DNA of 64,000 nt, taken from contig LNDT01000034.1 of NCBI GenBank assembly GCA_001464715.1, positions 1 to 64,000 on the forward strand, read 5' to 3'. The position numbers and the translations under genes were made by a program. Below are positions 46,681 through 55,957 of the stretch, piece after piece. Within the stretch, counting starts at the first letter, position 1; the number at the start of each line of letters is the position of its first letter. Below the pieces are notes generated by a model. It was not told the DNA's origin. It saw only the letters and a program-made list of their open reading frames with translations, and did not search any database. Source of the stretch: Bdellovibrionales bacterium Ga0074137. GTDB lineage: Bacteria > Bdellovibrionota > Bdellovibrionia > Bdellovibrionales > JAMPXM01.

Positions 46681-47136
46681 ATGACTAAAACAAGAACTCC
46701 TTTATTTCGACGACACCTGGGTAACGAACGCGGTCTCACTCTGATCGAAATCATGGTCGTTCTTTTGATCGTCGGTGGTCTGGCGGCGACGATTGGCCAG
46801 ACGGTTTTCAACAACTTGCGAAACTCCAACGTCAGCCAAACACGACTTCGTTTCGGTGAAGTTTCAAAGTCTCTTGAAATGTACAACGGCGACTGCGGTG
46901 GCTACCCGTCGACTGAAACAGGCCTCGATGCTCTCATGACAGACCCAGGGAAAGATGTTTGTCCGAACTGGGGACCACAGCCCTATGCGGTCAAAGCCAT
47001 TCTCGTCGACGCATGGAACCGCCCGATTCTTTACGAGTCCGATGGAGCGACCTTCGTACTTAAATCTCTCGGGGCGGATCGCCGCGAGGGCGGAACCGGT
47101 GACGGCAAAGATCTCTTAAGCACCGACGGCAAATAG
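46681..47136 (+). CDS. gspG: major pseudopilin GspG
   Basis: Forms the shaft of the pseudopilus. The prepilin cleavage site is ERG|LTLIEIMVVLLIVGG, with the conserved Glu at mature position 5 and Leu instead of the more common Phe at +1. The globular part ends in the calcium-site region DAWNRPILYES...SLGADRREGGTGDGKDL, typical of GspG. The AAAGGA ribosome site is well placed. The gspF-gspG gap of 118 bp is the largest before gspC-N ends. Confidence 0.95.
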   Translation: MTKTRTPLFRRHLGNERGLTLIEIMVVLLIVGGLAATIGQTVFNNLRNSNVSQTRLRFGEVSKSLEMYNGDCGGYPSTETGLDALMTDPGKDVCPNWGPQPYAVKAILVDAWNRPILYESDGATFVLKSLGADRREGGTGDGKDLLSTDGK

Positions 47137-47153
47137 CCCCTAGCCAGCTGCGT

Positions 47154-47780
47154 GTGACGTGCTACGATAATTTCGTGGGAAATTCGCGCGGATTCACTCT
47201 CATTGAAATCATGGTCGTCATGCTCATCATCGCAGGAGTCCTTGCGATGGGTGGCACTCGTATTTTTAATCCCAATGAAAACCGACGATCTCAAGTTCGA
47301 AAAATCGCCGTTCAAACACGAGAGTTAAGAACTGCGGCTCGACTTCAAAATGCCACTTTTCGTTTGGTCTTCGAAATGAACGAAGAGACCGGACATCGCT
47401 ACTGGGTTGAGAGTGCGAGTGGACACACGCTTCAGCTTTCAGAGGACCAAGAAAAGGAGCTCGAAAAACTCACCGAGATTCAGCGTGAAGGCGTCAATAA
47501 AGGCCGCTCTAATTTCACAAAAGACATGAAGCTCGGAAAAGAAGTCGAATTGAATGGCGGACTCTTTTTTGAGGGTATTGAAATCTCTGGCCGCTCAAAG
47601 CCGATCGGCTCGGGCTTGGCTTACGTGCATTTCTTCCCACAAGGTCTTTCCGAAGAGGCCCTGATCAAAATTGGCGACCGAAAAAATCAGCATTGGACGA
47701 TTTCCATTCACCCTCTCACCGGAACCGCAGAAATTTTAAACGGTAGCTTAAGTTTCGCTGATCTTCGAGGGGCTCGATGA
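47154..47780 (+). CDS. gspH: minor pseudopilin GspH
   Basis: A prepilin with SRG|FTLIEIMVVMLIIAGVLAMGG and an internal Glu5. The start is probably GTG at 47154; a later GTG at 47175 would shorten the leader to MGNSRG. At 208 residues it is slightly longer than typical GspH. The domain ends in a beta-rich segment (KNQHWTISIHPLTGTAEILNGSL). It overlaps gspI by 4 nt. Confidence 0.85.
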   Translation: MTCYDNFVGNSRGFTLIEIMVVMLIIAGVLAMGGTRIFNPNENRRSQVRKIAVQTRELRTAARLQNATFRLVFEMNEETGHRYWVESASGHTLQLSEDQEKELEKLTEIQREGVNKGRSNFTKDMKLGKEVELNGGLFFEGIEISGRSKPIGSGLAYVHFFPQGLSEEALIKIGDRKNQHWTISIHPLTGTAEILNGSLSFADLRGAR

Positions 47781-48355
47781 GTCAGCGCGGCTTCACCCTG
47801 ATCGAAACAATGATTGCGACCGTCATCATGGCGGGGGCGTTGATCGTGATCGGAAGTGCCTGGAGCGGAAATTACATGCGCATTGAGAAAGCGCGCGTGA
47901 ATGCCAATATGGCAGCACTTCTTGAGCGGAAAATGACGGAATTCGAAATAGAGTATCGCGGAAAACCGATTTCAGAAATCAAGGACGAAGACTCCGGCGA
48001 ATTTTCAGAAGAGTTCAGTCTTTTCAGGTGGGAAATGCGCTCCAAAGAATTTGAAATGCCCGATGTCAGCGGGTTTCTTGGTGCAAAAGAAGGCACGAAC
48101 CAAGAGGTCATGGCGCTGATCGTGAAGACTGTTACAGACTATGTTAAAACTGCGGTCAAAGAAGTGACGGTCACCGTCTACTACAAAAGCCCACGGTCAA
48201 AGACAAAAGAGCTCAGCCAATCGGTCGCGACATACTTTGTCGACTACACAAAACCTCTTTCGATCAGTGGACTTCCCGGCGGAGCCGCGGCCGCGCCGGC
48301 TGCGGGCGCAACATCGGACGGTCCAAGTGGCGGACCCTCGGGAGCCACCCCGTGA
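47777..48355 (+). CDS. gspI: minor pseudopilin GspI
   Basis: A short prepilin leader SQRG|FTLIETMIATVIMAGALIVIG followed by a compact domain (FEIEYRGKPISEIKDEDSGEF, KEVTVTVYYKSP). GspI forms the pseudopilus tip with GspJ and GspK. The 192-residue protein ends in an Ala/Gly/Pro/Ser-rich tail (from about residue 168) not usual for GspI. It overlaps both neighbours by 4 nt. Confidence 0.9.
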   Translation: MSQRGFTLIETMIATVIMAGALIVIGSAWSGNYMRIEKARVNANMAALLERKMTEFEIEYRGKPISEIKDEDSGEFSEEFSLFRWEMRSKEFEMPDVSGFLGAKEGTNQEVMALIVKTVTDYVKTAVKEVTVTVYYKSPRSKTKELSQSVATYFVDYTKPLSISGLPGGAAAAPAAGATSDGPSGGPSGATP

Positions 48356-49311
48356 TGAGAAAAGAGCAAGGGTTCACGCTCATTGAAATCATGGTCGCAC
48401 TTTTAATTATGGCGGGACTCAGTCTCATCATGGCGCAATCGGTGAAGACGGGGCTTGATAGCCGAAAAAAAATCCAGCTTCAGCTCTCTGAAGAGTCTTT
48501 GATCCGTGATGCGATGAGGCTGATTGTAAGTGACGTCTCTTCCGCCTTTCATCACCGGGACACCACGGTTGCGATCTACAACAAAGTTCTGGAACTGAGG
48601 AAAAAGAAAGCCACCTCGCCAACAACGCCCGGCACAGTGAATTCGGGCGACAACTCGGCTGGCGGTACCGCAGCACCGGGAACGGTTTCATCTGGCGCGC
48701 CAGCATCGGCCACAACTGCACCGGATCCTTTAGCGGCCGCGACGCCACTCCCAATTCCAAATCAGCTGACCGGCTTCGTTGGTTCGAGCAACGAAATGAC
48801 TTTTTCCGTTAAAAATCATGTTCGACGGTTCGTCGATGCTAAAGAAAGCGATCTGGCGCGAGTCTCCTATTTTTTAAGAAGCTGCCGGCAGAGTCAAAGA
48901 AGCGAAAGCTCGCAGTGCTTGGTTCGTACCGAAACGATAAGTCCCACCGATGAATTTCCGCTAGCACCTGCTGATGATGAGGACGCACGCGGTATCGTAT
49001 TGGTCCACAATGTGACAAACTTTAAACTTAGGTACATTGCAACCGGGATGGATGATTTTACGGATGCTTGGGACTCGCTCCCTAAAGGCACCAATGAAGA
49101 AACTCGAAATCGTTTTCCCGACGCCGTCGAAGTCACTCTTGCGATCCACGATAAAAATAATCCAGCAAGTAAACCCAGGCTTCTTTCGTGGCTAGCACCG
49201 GTTCGAAATTCAAACAATATGGACGAGGCGGAGAAGGCAGCGCTGGCCGCCGATGCTGAAAAATCCGGGGGAACCGGGACACAGTCCCTGCCAAGCGGGA
49301 GACAGCAATGA
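48352..49311 (+). CDS. gspJ: minor pseudopilin GspJ
   Basis: A prepilin with KEQG|FTLIEIMVALLIMAGLSLIM. The domain includes RDAMRLIVSDVSSAFHHRD and SFDGASV-like regions later (FTDAWDSLPKGT, FPDAVEVTLAIHDK). It is interrupted by an insert of about 60 residues rich in Thr, Ala, Pro and Gly (from about 85 to 143, SPTTPGTVNSGDNSAGG...) and ends in a Gly/Ser tail. It is longer (319 residues) than most GspJ. It overlaps gspK by 4 nt. Confidence 0.9.
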   Translation: MMRKEQGFTLIEIMVALLIMAGLSLIMAQSVKTGLDSRKKIQLQLSEESLIRDAMRLIVSDVSSAFHHRDTTVAIYNKVLELRKKKATSPTTPGTVNSGDNSAGGTAAPGTVSSGAPASATTAPDPLAAATPLPIPNQLTGFVGSSNEMTFSVKNHVRRFVDAKESDLARVSYFLRSCRQSQRSESSQCLVRTETISPTDEFPLAPADDEDARGIVLVHNVTNFKLRYIATGMDDFTDAWDSLPKGTNEETRNRFPDAVEVTLAIHDKNNPASKPRLLSWLAPVRNSNNMDEAEKAALAADAEKSGGTGTQSLPSGRQQ

Positions 49312-50564
49312 AGAACTTAAAATCTGAACGAGGCGCGGCCCTCATGCTGGCACTTTTTGCGACGACACTTCTTATGGTGATCGCGACAGAGATCATGTTT
49401 GAAACAAGCGTGGAATATGTCGTATCCACACAATCTGTGAATCAAGTCCGTGCCTACTGGGCCGCTCGCGCAGGGGCTGAGATGAGTCTTTTGCGCATTC
49501 ATATTTTTCGTCAGGCTCAGTCCGTCGGCGCCTCGGCGCTACCAGATCCTTCAATTCTTGATGAAATCTGGCGCCAACCTTTTCTCTGGCCACCGCCTGT
49601 TCCTGAAGGCTCGACACTCGTCGACAGAGACTCGATTCTAAAAGCGGTCAATGCGAGCGATCTTACGGTTCTTAAAACAAGTTACTTCACAACCATCGAA
49701 GCCGAAGGAGCTAAGATCGACATCAATGATCTTGGGTCTCCATCAAAAATCATGGCGGATGCGGCTCGAAATCAGCTGATGCAGATTTTCGCGCAAAAAA
49801 ATGAGAACGATGAAGACTTCTCGTCGCGGTTTCGAGGATTTAATTTTACCGAGGTCATTAACAATATCGCTGACTGGGTCGACGCCGATGGCGAAGGGCG
49901 AAACGGTGGCGGCGAACGTGAACTTTATTCGGACCGCGAAATGAACACGAAGTTCATGCCGCCCAACCAACCGCTTCGGACGCTTGAAGAACTTCATATG
50001 ATCTCTGGGATGACTGATGAACTTTATGAATTGATCATTCCCGCCATTACTCTTTACGGCGGTAAAGGCATCAGTGTGAATCAAGCGACGAAAGAGGTTT
50101 TCCGCGCCTTTGGTCCAGCGTTCACCGATGAAAGAATCGATCGTCTTCTGGCAGATCGATCGGATCCGAAACGTGGTCCCTTTAAAGACGAAAAGGATTT
50201 TGTCGAGTACCTCAATTCGATTGGAATCAGCGGCAATCCCTTTCTTGCCGAAGACAATTCGAAAACCCCCCTGGTCTTTGAGCCAGAAACAAACTTCAGA
50301 GTTCGCTCCACGGGTAAAGCCGGACAAGCACAAAGCGATATTGTCGCCATCGTCTATGATGCCGACAAGATCCGCGAGCGGTTGGAAAAAGCACTGGTCG
50401 ATCAGGCCACAAAAGGCACGGCACCCGCTCCTGGAGCCGAAGACCCAGCCAATCCACCGACTGATGGGACCCCCAATACAGCGCCGGGAAAAGCTGCGAA
50501 AACGGCGGCCGCACCGCCGCCTAGTTTGCGTCGACCGAAGATCGTCTACTGGAGCGAGGATTAG
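49308..50564 (+). CDS. gspK: minor pseudopilin GspK
   Basis: Caps the pseudopilus tip. The leader is SERG|AALMLALFATTLLMVIATEI, lacking Glu at +5, which is normal for GspK. The large helical domain includes EAEGAKIDINDLGSP and FTEVINNIADWVDADGEGRNGG, the typical calcium-binding region, then FMPPNQPLRTLEELHMISGM. A Pro/Ala/Thr-rich tail (about 370-410) follows. 418 residues. Confidence 0.93.
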   Translation: MKNLKSERGAALMLALFATTLLMVIATEIMFETSVEYVVSTQSVNQVRAYWAARAGAEMSLLRIHIFRQAQSVGASALPDPSILDEIWRQPFLWPPPVPEGSTLVDRDSILKAVNASDLTVLKTSYFTTIEAEGAKIDINDLGSPSKIMADAARNQLMQIFAQKNENDEDFSSRFRGFNFTEVINNIADWVDADGEGRNGGGERELYSDREMNTKFMPPNQPLRTLEELHMISGMTDELYELIIPAITLYGGKGISVNQATKEVFRAFGPAFTDERIDRLLADRSDPKRGPFKDEKDFVEYLNSIGISGNPFLAEDNSKTPLVFEPETNFRVRSTGKAGQAQSDIVAIVYDADKIRERLEKALVDQATKGTAPAPGAEDPANPPTDGTPNTAPGKAAKTAAAPPPSLRRPKIVYWSED

Positions 50565-50638
50565 TCAGTTTTCGAAGCCAGCCTTCCAGCGTCTTCTAGT
50601 TGGAATAACGGATCTTTCTTAGTTAGACTTTGAGCAGT

Positions 50639-52327
50639 ATGAAGAGTCTTGGCGTCGACATCGGCAGTAGCAGCATAAAAATAGCAGAGGTCGAAGGTTC
50701 GGGTCGAACAGCCTCCCTTACACAGCTGTGGGAGCTCCCCCTTTCGACCGACCCCACTCGCGACCAAGCTCTTGAAGCGATCGAAAAACTCCGCGCGTTC
50801 TCGACTCAGTACCCCAATAAAGACGCGCGCTGGATTGTTGCTGTTCCTCAGAATTCTGTCTCAACCCGACTCAAACGGTTTCCTTTCGTGGATCGACTGA
50901 AGATTTTAAAAAGTCTCCCGTTTGAACTTGAAGAAGAAATTCCCTTCGACGCTGATGAAACTATTTTCGATGCCCGCGTGGTCGAAACTTTTTCCAATGG
51001 CTCAGATGTCATCGCTATCGCGTGCCCCTTCGAAGCTGTCGAAAAAGCTTTAAGTCGTGCCAAAGATGGCGGATTCGAAGCTTCAATAATTTCTGTTGAG
51101 GGCTTAGCTCTTTCCAACGTTCTTGATTCATGGTGGGCCGCGCCGGTTGCAACAGCCGAAGCTGTACAGCTGGGTGACGACGCTCCTCGAAGTAGGGACC
51201 TTCGCGAAGCGCATGCGATTCTACAAATCGGCCACACCAGAACCAATGTGGTTGTCTACCGCGGTTCGCACGTTGTCGCTGTTCGTTCTATTCAGTGGGG
51301 TGGCCACGATGTGGCGCTGGCACTTGAAGCTACGTTTAAAATCCCCTACGTCGAAGCGATCAAAGTTCTTCAAACAAAAAGTTTTGTTCTGCTGAACGTC
51401 AGTGGTGCTTCTCGCGATCAGCTTGCCATGCACAAAGCGGTCGCGGACTCGGCAATCCCCCTCATTCGGGAATTGCGCCTGACTCTGCTTGATCTTCGGT
51501 CTTCGGCCGGTGCCGACTTAAAAGATCTGCGATTGACCGGAGGTGCGAGCCAAATTCAGAACTTGGCCCCGTGGCTCACTCAAGCTCTCGAAGTCTCGGT
51601 GAACAGTCTCGACTACGTCACAACTTTGATTGCGAGTGGAAAACTTAGCATTCGTACTCAGCGAAGCCCCGAAGCAGAGAATGTGGCGGCGACGGCGATC
51701 GGCCTTGCTCTTGAAGGTCTTCGTAAGCCTCGAAACCCAGCCATCAATTTACGAAAAAATCTTTTCACTAAATCTAACGAGAGTGTCCGGATTTTTTGGG
51801 ATACATGGAAAACGACCGCGCAAATTGCTGTTTCGATTTTTGTGGTCTTCTGCGTGTTCTCGATCGTTCGAGAATCAATGTCGCTGACACTTGCCGAGCG
51901 CTCGGATGATACCTTGATGCAAGCCGCGAAAACTGCGGCCGGCCTTAAAGGGACGCAGGCGACCGCCAGCGGCGTGAGTCGCTACATTCAAACGGAATCA
52001 CGTGCGATAAAAAGTCGAGAAACCTTGGCGCAGCTTGAGTCGTATGTCCCCGCGCTGGAATTCGTTTTGAAAATGTCCGAGAGACTACCCGTTCAGCTTC
52101 CACCAAGATCCGGTCGAGGACTTGATGTCGATCGGCTCTCGATCGAAAACGACGACCTCACAATCGAAGGCCGCGCGCAAGGTGCTGACATACTTGCTTC
52201 GGTCGAGAAGGAACTTCAAAGCATCGCTCGCCCGGGTTCGATGAAAAAAGTCACACCCACGTCGCTTCGTCCCGGTGCCCCCGGAACTCGCTTCGGCTTT
52301 GTTATGAAAATTGATCGGAAACCTTAG
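50639..52327 (+). CDS. gspL: type II secretion protein GspL
   Basis: Inner-membrane component that recruits GspE. The cytoplasmic part has an actin/PilM-like fold: SLGVDIGSSSIKIAEVEGSG, then HAILQIGHTRTNVVVYRG and LRLTGGASQIQNLAPWL. One helix (IAVSIFVVFCVFSIVRESM, about 400) leads to a periplasmic ferredoxin-like domain. ATG 50639 is preferred over a TTG at 50630; neither has a clear ribosome site. About 562 residues. Confidence 0.88.
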   Translation: MKSLGVDIGSSSIKIAEVEGSGRTASLTQLWELPLSTDPTRDQALEAIEKLRAFSTQYPNKDARWIVAVPQNSVSTRLKRFPFVDRLKILKSLPFELEEEIPFDADETIFDARVVETFSNGSDVIAIACPFEAVEKALSRAKDGGFEASIISVEGLALSNVLDSWWAAPVATAEAVQLGDDAPRSRDLREAHAILQIGHTRTNVVVYRGSHVVAVRSIQWGGHDVALALEATFKIPYVEAIKVLQTKSFVLLNVSGASRDQLAMHKAVADSAIPLIRELRLTLLDLRSSAGADLKDLRLTGGASQIQNLAPWLTQALEVSVNSLDYVTTLIASGKLSIRTQRSPEAENVAATAIGLALEGLRKPRNPAINLRKNLFTKSNESVRIFWDTWKTTAQIAVSIFVVFCVFSIVRESMSLTLAERSDDTLMQAAKTAAGLKGTQATASGVSRYIQTESRAIKSRETLAQLESYVPALEFVLKMSERLPVQLPPRSGRGLDVDRLSIENDDLTIEGRAQGADILASVEKELQSIARPGSMKKVTPTSLRPGAPGTRFGFVMKIDRKP

Positions 52328-52352
52328 GCCCTAGTAGGGAAGGAGTTGTGCT

Positions 52353-52988
52353 TTGATCCTAGACGATGTCCGCGACAAAACGCTCGAGCTTCTTCAAACC
52401 ATCAAGGGCCAACTCGATGAGTCCGACGCTTATATTCAACTCAAAGAACGCTACGATTCTCTGTCGCCGTTTCTCCAAAAAGTTGTCGTAGGCTTCGCTG
52501 GAGCCGTTTTCGCTTTCGTTCTTTTTCAGTTTCCGCTGGGTTACTACAACACAAGTTCCGAGAACATCGCTCTCTTTGAAGAGAATCGGGATCTCGTTCT
52601 AGATCTCTACAGCGTCAAGCGTCGGTCTCAGGCAACGCCCGCCATCTCTCCGCCGCTGGAAGCGTCGGCTCTTGAATCTCGCGCACGTTCGGCGGTCACA
52701 AGTGCTCGCGTGCAAGCTGATCAGATCAAGGGTGTTTCGTTTTTCGATAACGCAGGTCCCGCATCAAGTTCGTTCATTCCAAAAAGCGTGACCCAAAGTG
52801 GCGTTGAAATTCGATTGGCGAATTTAAACCTGAATCAAATTGTGGAAATCGGGCACAGTCTTTCAAATCTCGGTTCAATGACGAAAATCACCGGACTTGA
52901 AGTTCGCCCGGGCCTTGCTCCTGGCAATTATTTCGATGCGACATTTAAGGTCGTAAGTTTCAACGTCTCAGGAGAAGCGTCGAAATGA
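52353..52988 (+). CDS. gspM: type II secretion protein GspM
   Basis: A 211-residue inner-membrane protein starting at TTG 52353 behind GGAAGGAG at a normal spacing. A helical N-terminus, one membrane helix (VVVGFAGAVFAFVLFQFPLGYY, about 45-66), a coiled segment (ENIALFEENRDLVLDLYSVKRR) and a C-terminal ferredoxin-like periplasmic domain match GspM, which stabilises GspL. Sequence similarity to named GspM is weak, so the call relies mostly on architecture and position between gspL and gspN. Confidence 0.78.
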   Translation: MILDDVRDKTLELLQTIKGQLDESDAYIQLKERYDSLSPFLQKVVVGFAGAVFAFVLFQFPLGYYNTSSENIALFEENRDLVLDLYSVKRRSQATPAISPPLEASALESRARSAVTSARVQADQIKGVSFFDNAGPASSSFIPKSVTQSGVEIRLANLNLNQIVEIGHSLSNLGSMTKITGLEVRPGLAPGNYFDATFKVVSFNVSGEASK

Positions 52989-53992
52989 GCGAACTAACGG
53001 GTCTCATTCGAAGCTTCATCCAGATGCTCCTTCGCAATAAAGGAAAAATTTTTTGGATTCCCGTGATCGCAGTTCTTTGGATACCGTTTTTATTTCCCTA
53101 CTCGGACCTGCGGTCCGTTGTCGCGACCACTCTTTCGCGCGCCTTGGGCGACGGAACGTCGATCGATTTTAATCAGGCCCACTTGGCGATCGGTTTTCCG
53201 ATCGCACTGGAACTTGAAAATTTCGAATTCATGGCTCCAGGGCTTCCCATGATTGCGGCCGATCGATTGACCGCCCGCCCAAGCCTCATGTCACTTTTGT
53301 CCCAAGCGCCGGCCGGTTCAATCGAAGCCGAAGGTCTTTTTCAAGGAAATGTCGTCGCGAGCCTCGCGTCGGGATCAAAACTAAAAAGCGGCGCGCGAAG
53401 CCAAGAAATCACAGCCAGCATCACCGGCCTTCAACTTGCGGCCCTCACTGAGGCCTTTCGTCGAAGTGGTGCTCTCAGTTTCAATGTTCAAGGAATTCTC
53501 GACAGCACGACGTCAATCACGATGGATCCTCAGTTCGAGGAACAACCGCAGGGCGAAGTTTTTCTTCAAGCCAAGACAATATCGATTCCCACAGTTTCAG
53601 TTCCAATTCCAAATATGGGTCCCGTCCAAACGCCGTCGCTTCAATTGGGCCGAGTCGAATTCAAAGGACGAATGGCTGAGGGAAAAGTTCAAATCGAAGA
53701 TTTTAGTTTCGGCCAAGGCTCTGACTCCCTCACAGGCCGCGTGCGCGGCGAAATGGGCCTCACCCTGACTCGCCAAGATCAGCGACTGCGAATGACCCCT
53801 GGAGCGTTCGATCTTCGCGTGGAGCTCAATATTTCAAAATCACTGATGGACGCGATGTCGAAATCGGGCGTGGCTTTGGCGCTTCTGATTGTCGAAAAGC
53901 ACAAGACAATGAACGGCGAAAACTCGCGATTTGCATTCCGCGTCAGAGCCTCTCAGTTCGGCGCCCCGCCTACATTTGAGAGCCTCCCCTAA
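52985..53992 (+). CDS. gspN: type II secretion protein GspN
   Basis: A 335-residue protein with one N-terminal membrane helix ([25 protein letters not shown]) and a periplasmic beta-rich domain ([50 protein letters not shown]) typical of GspN, resembling AsmA-type repeats. The function of GspN is not well defined. It overlaps gspM by 4 nt and ends the T2SS operon 128 bp before ssb. Confidence 0.85.
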   Translation: MSELTGLIRSFIQMLLRNKGKIFWIPVIAVLWIPFLFPYSDLRSVVATTLSRALGDGTSIDFNQAHLAIGFPIALELENFEFMAPGLPMIAADRLTARPSLMSLLSQAPAGSIEAEGLFQGNVVASLASGSKLKSGARSQEITASITGLQLAALTEAFRRSGALSFNVQGILDSTTSITMDPQFEEQPQGEVFLQAKTISIPTVSVPIPNMGPVQTPSLQLGRVEFKGRMAEGKVQIEDFSFGQGSDSLTGRVRGEMGLTLTRQDQRLRMTPGAFDLRVELNISKSLMDAMSKSGVALALLIVEKHKTMNGENSRFAFRVRASQFGAPPTFESLP

Positions 53993-54120
53993 CGCATCGC
54001 AACCTTTGCGGACGACTGCTTTTTTCTCTCGCCTCTTTTGAACTTCAGGTTCTACGCTGCCTCTCAAGTCAACGTGGGCATCCGGCGCCCGTAGAATCAA
54101 TCGAGCCGGCAGGGGGATTT

Positions 54121-54615
54121 ATGGCAGGAGTGAACAAGGTAATTATCGTCGGTCGTCTCGGAGCAGATCCGGAAACTAAACAAGTCGGAAACGGCGGCAA
54201 CGTCGCTCGTCTCAGCGTCGCGACTAGCGAAAACTGGGTTGATAAAGAAGGCCAAAAACAAGAGCGCACTGAATGGCATCGAATTGTCGTCTGGGGAAAG
54301 CTGGCCGAAATCTGCGGTCGACATCTTTCGAAAGGACGCCAAGTTTACATCGAAGGTCGTCTTCAAACTCGGTCTTGGGAAGACAACGGTCAGAAAAAAT
54401 ACTCGACAGAAATCGTCGCCAATACCGTGCAGTTCCTTGGAGCTCCCGGCGAACGCGCTGAAACTGGTGGTAGTGCTTACGGCGGAGCGCCGGCTCGGGC
54501 CAACTCATCCGGTGGCGCACGCTCGAACGCAAACTCATCCAATGACGACGCGGGCGGATTCCAAGACTTCAGTCCCGAACCAAGCTTCGATAGCTCGGAA
54601 GATATTCCGTTTTAA
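54121..54615 (+). CDS. ssb: single-stranded DNA-binding protein
   Basis: A 164-residue SSB. The OB fold runs from [17 protein letters not shown] to TVQFLGAPG (to about 115), a Gly/Ser/Asn-rich linker follows, and the acidic partner-binding tip DSSEDIPF ends the protein, as in proteins that recruit repair enzymes. AGGGGGA is the ribosome site before ATG 54121. A strong terminator follows. Confidence 0.97.
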   Translation: MAGVNKVIIVGRLGADPETKQVGNGGNVARLSVATSENWVDKEGQKQERTEWHRIVVWGKLAEICGRHLSKGRQVYIEGRLQTRSWEDNGQKKYSTEIVANTVQFLGAPGERAETGGSAYGGAPARANSSGGARSNANSSNDDAGGFQDFSPEPSFDSSEDIPF

Positions 54616-54637
54616 ATTAAGTCATTCGCGACATCGC

Positions 54638-54696
54638 GAGCGATATTCATCGCTCTTCAAAAGAGACCGAGGCCTCAGCTTCGGTCTCTTTTTTTA
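54638..54696 (+). terminator. terminator after ssb
   Basis: A small hairpin GAGCGAT/ATCGCTC (54638-54655) is followed by a strong terminator (54659-54696): AAAAGAGACCGA and TCGGTCTCTTTT around a short loop, then a T run. Confidence 0.9.
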
Positions 54697-54785
54697 TTGC
54701 GTGTGTGGGACAATTGTCGGGGTCCCAAATTCAAAAGAGTGCCTTCGTCAGAACCAAGCTTTAACCTTATCGTAGCGAGGTTATC

Positions 54786-55727
54786 ATGCATCGAGTAATT
54801 TCAACCCGGACTCTCGTCACTCTGCTTTCGGCCGCCTTTGGAATTCTCATAGGCTTGGTCAGCTTCAGTGAAAACGTTAGCGCTTCATCCGTCAGTAAGG
54901 TTCGCGGAAAACAAGCCATTGTCGTTTTTGATGGTGGAGAAACGCCGGCGCCTGGTGACAAATTTTTCGCACTTGAAGGCGGAAAACGCAAAGCCGTGCT
55001 CGAAGTCGTTCAGTTTAAAAATGGCAAAGCCAAAGTTAAAATCTTAAAAGGCACTGCAAAAGAGGGAATGGACGTCGCAAGCACCAAGCGAAAGGCCAAA
55101 ACAACGCAGACCGCACAGTCCGATGAAAATTCGGAAGCTTCAGACGACGACGAAAATTCAGACGACGACGAGACTAAAACCACTTCGAAAAACAAACCAC
55201 TCCGCAACGCTGGCAAAGCGACTTTGTTTAAAGATATGACGATCGGTGCTGTCGTTGGTTATGCGATGGACTCCCAGACGGTATCGATTTCTGGTCAATC
55301 GATCGCGATGACGGGATCTGGCTTCAGCGCGAAAGGTTTTGCGGACATTCCAATCGCTGGAAGCTTGTCACTCCTCCCACGCGCCGGTGCCGAGCAATTC
55401 AACGTTCAAAACGGAAACTCTAAAACCAGCATTCTTTACGCCGTTGGTGATCTGATTTTGAAGTATGCGTTCGCAGACAGTGGTTTTATCCCGTTCGGCT
55501 TGGCCGGACTCGGCATCCACTTCCCGCTTTCAAAAAGTTCAGAGCTGGCACTCGACGTAAATCGAATCTCTTCCACCACTGTATTTTACGCCGGCGGCGG
55601 ATTTAACTACGCCATCAGCGGCTCAAGCTACTTTCAACTCACCGCCGAGTATGGCTACTTCCCACCATCGAACGACGTAACAACATCGATGATCGCCGTA
55701 AGATCCGGCCTAGGCTTCCGCTTCTAA
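54786..55727 (+). CDS. exported SH3-like plus beta-barrel protein
   Basis: A 313-residue protein. A signal peptide (to about 33, VSFSENVSA) precedes an SH3-like domain (VSKVRGKQAIVVFDGGETPAPGDKFFAL...KAKVKILKGTAKEGMDV, about 35-100). Then comes a very acidic, low-complexity linker (DENSEASDDDENSDDDE, about 115-135) and a barrel domain with aromatic strands (GDLILKYAFADSG, TVFYAGGGFNYAI, YFQLTAEYGYF) ending in GLGFRF. The overall plan resembles the protein at 62889. It probably sits in the outer membrane; substrate or partner unknown. GAGG precedes ATG 54786. Confidence 0.75.
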   Translation: MHRVISTRTLVTLLSAAFGILIGLVSFSENVSASSVSKVRGKQAIVVFDGGETPAPGDKFFALEGGKRKAVLEVVQFKNGKAKVKILKGTAKEGMDVASTKRKAKTTQTAQSDENSEASDDDENSDDDETKTTSKNKPLRNAGKATLFKDMTIGAVVGYAMDSQTVSISGQSIAMTGSGFSAKGFADIPIAGSLSLLPRAGAEQFNVQNGNSKTSILYAVGDLILKYAFADSGFIPFGLAGLGIHFPLSKSSELALDVNRISSTTVFYAGGGFNYAISGSSYFQLTAEYGYFPPSNDVTTSMIAVRSGLGFRF

Positions 55728-55789
55728 CCCCCCGTCAAGAGAGCGGCCTCCGTCCGTTCTAAATTTCCAAAGTACAATCTTAGTGATAT

Positions 55790-55932
55790 GGGGATCGCGG
55801 CTCCTTCCCTTTTCCCGCGACCTCCGAATCGGGAAGGTCGCGTAAGCCGCGACCCGAGCGCAGGAGGCGCGAGCCGATGCGGCGAAGGCAGGATGCCTGC
55901 GTCGCGGGCAAAGGGAAGGCGCCGCAATCCCC
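55790..55932. repeat. large intergenic palindrome, copy B
   Basis: Outer arms 55790-55821 and 55901-55932 pair at 29 of 32 positions; their sequence is unlike that of copy A except at the inner ends. The core repeats copy A's CCTCCGAATCGGGAAGG with flanking CGCGA/TCGCG, the alternative hairpin GGTCGCG/CGCGACC and ACCCGAG. Then come hairpin CGC-AGGAG-GCG, CGAGCCGATGCGGCGA and hairpin AGGC-AGGAT-GCCT. It lies between the convergent barrel-protein gene and spoT, a layout also seen for copy A. Confidence 0.87.
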
Positions 55933-55957
55933 CACCTACAATTCCGTTTTAGAAATT

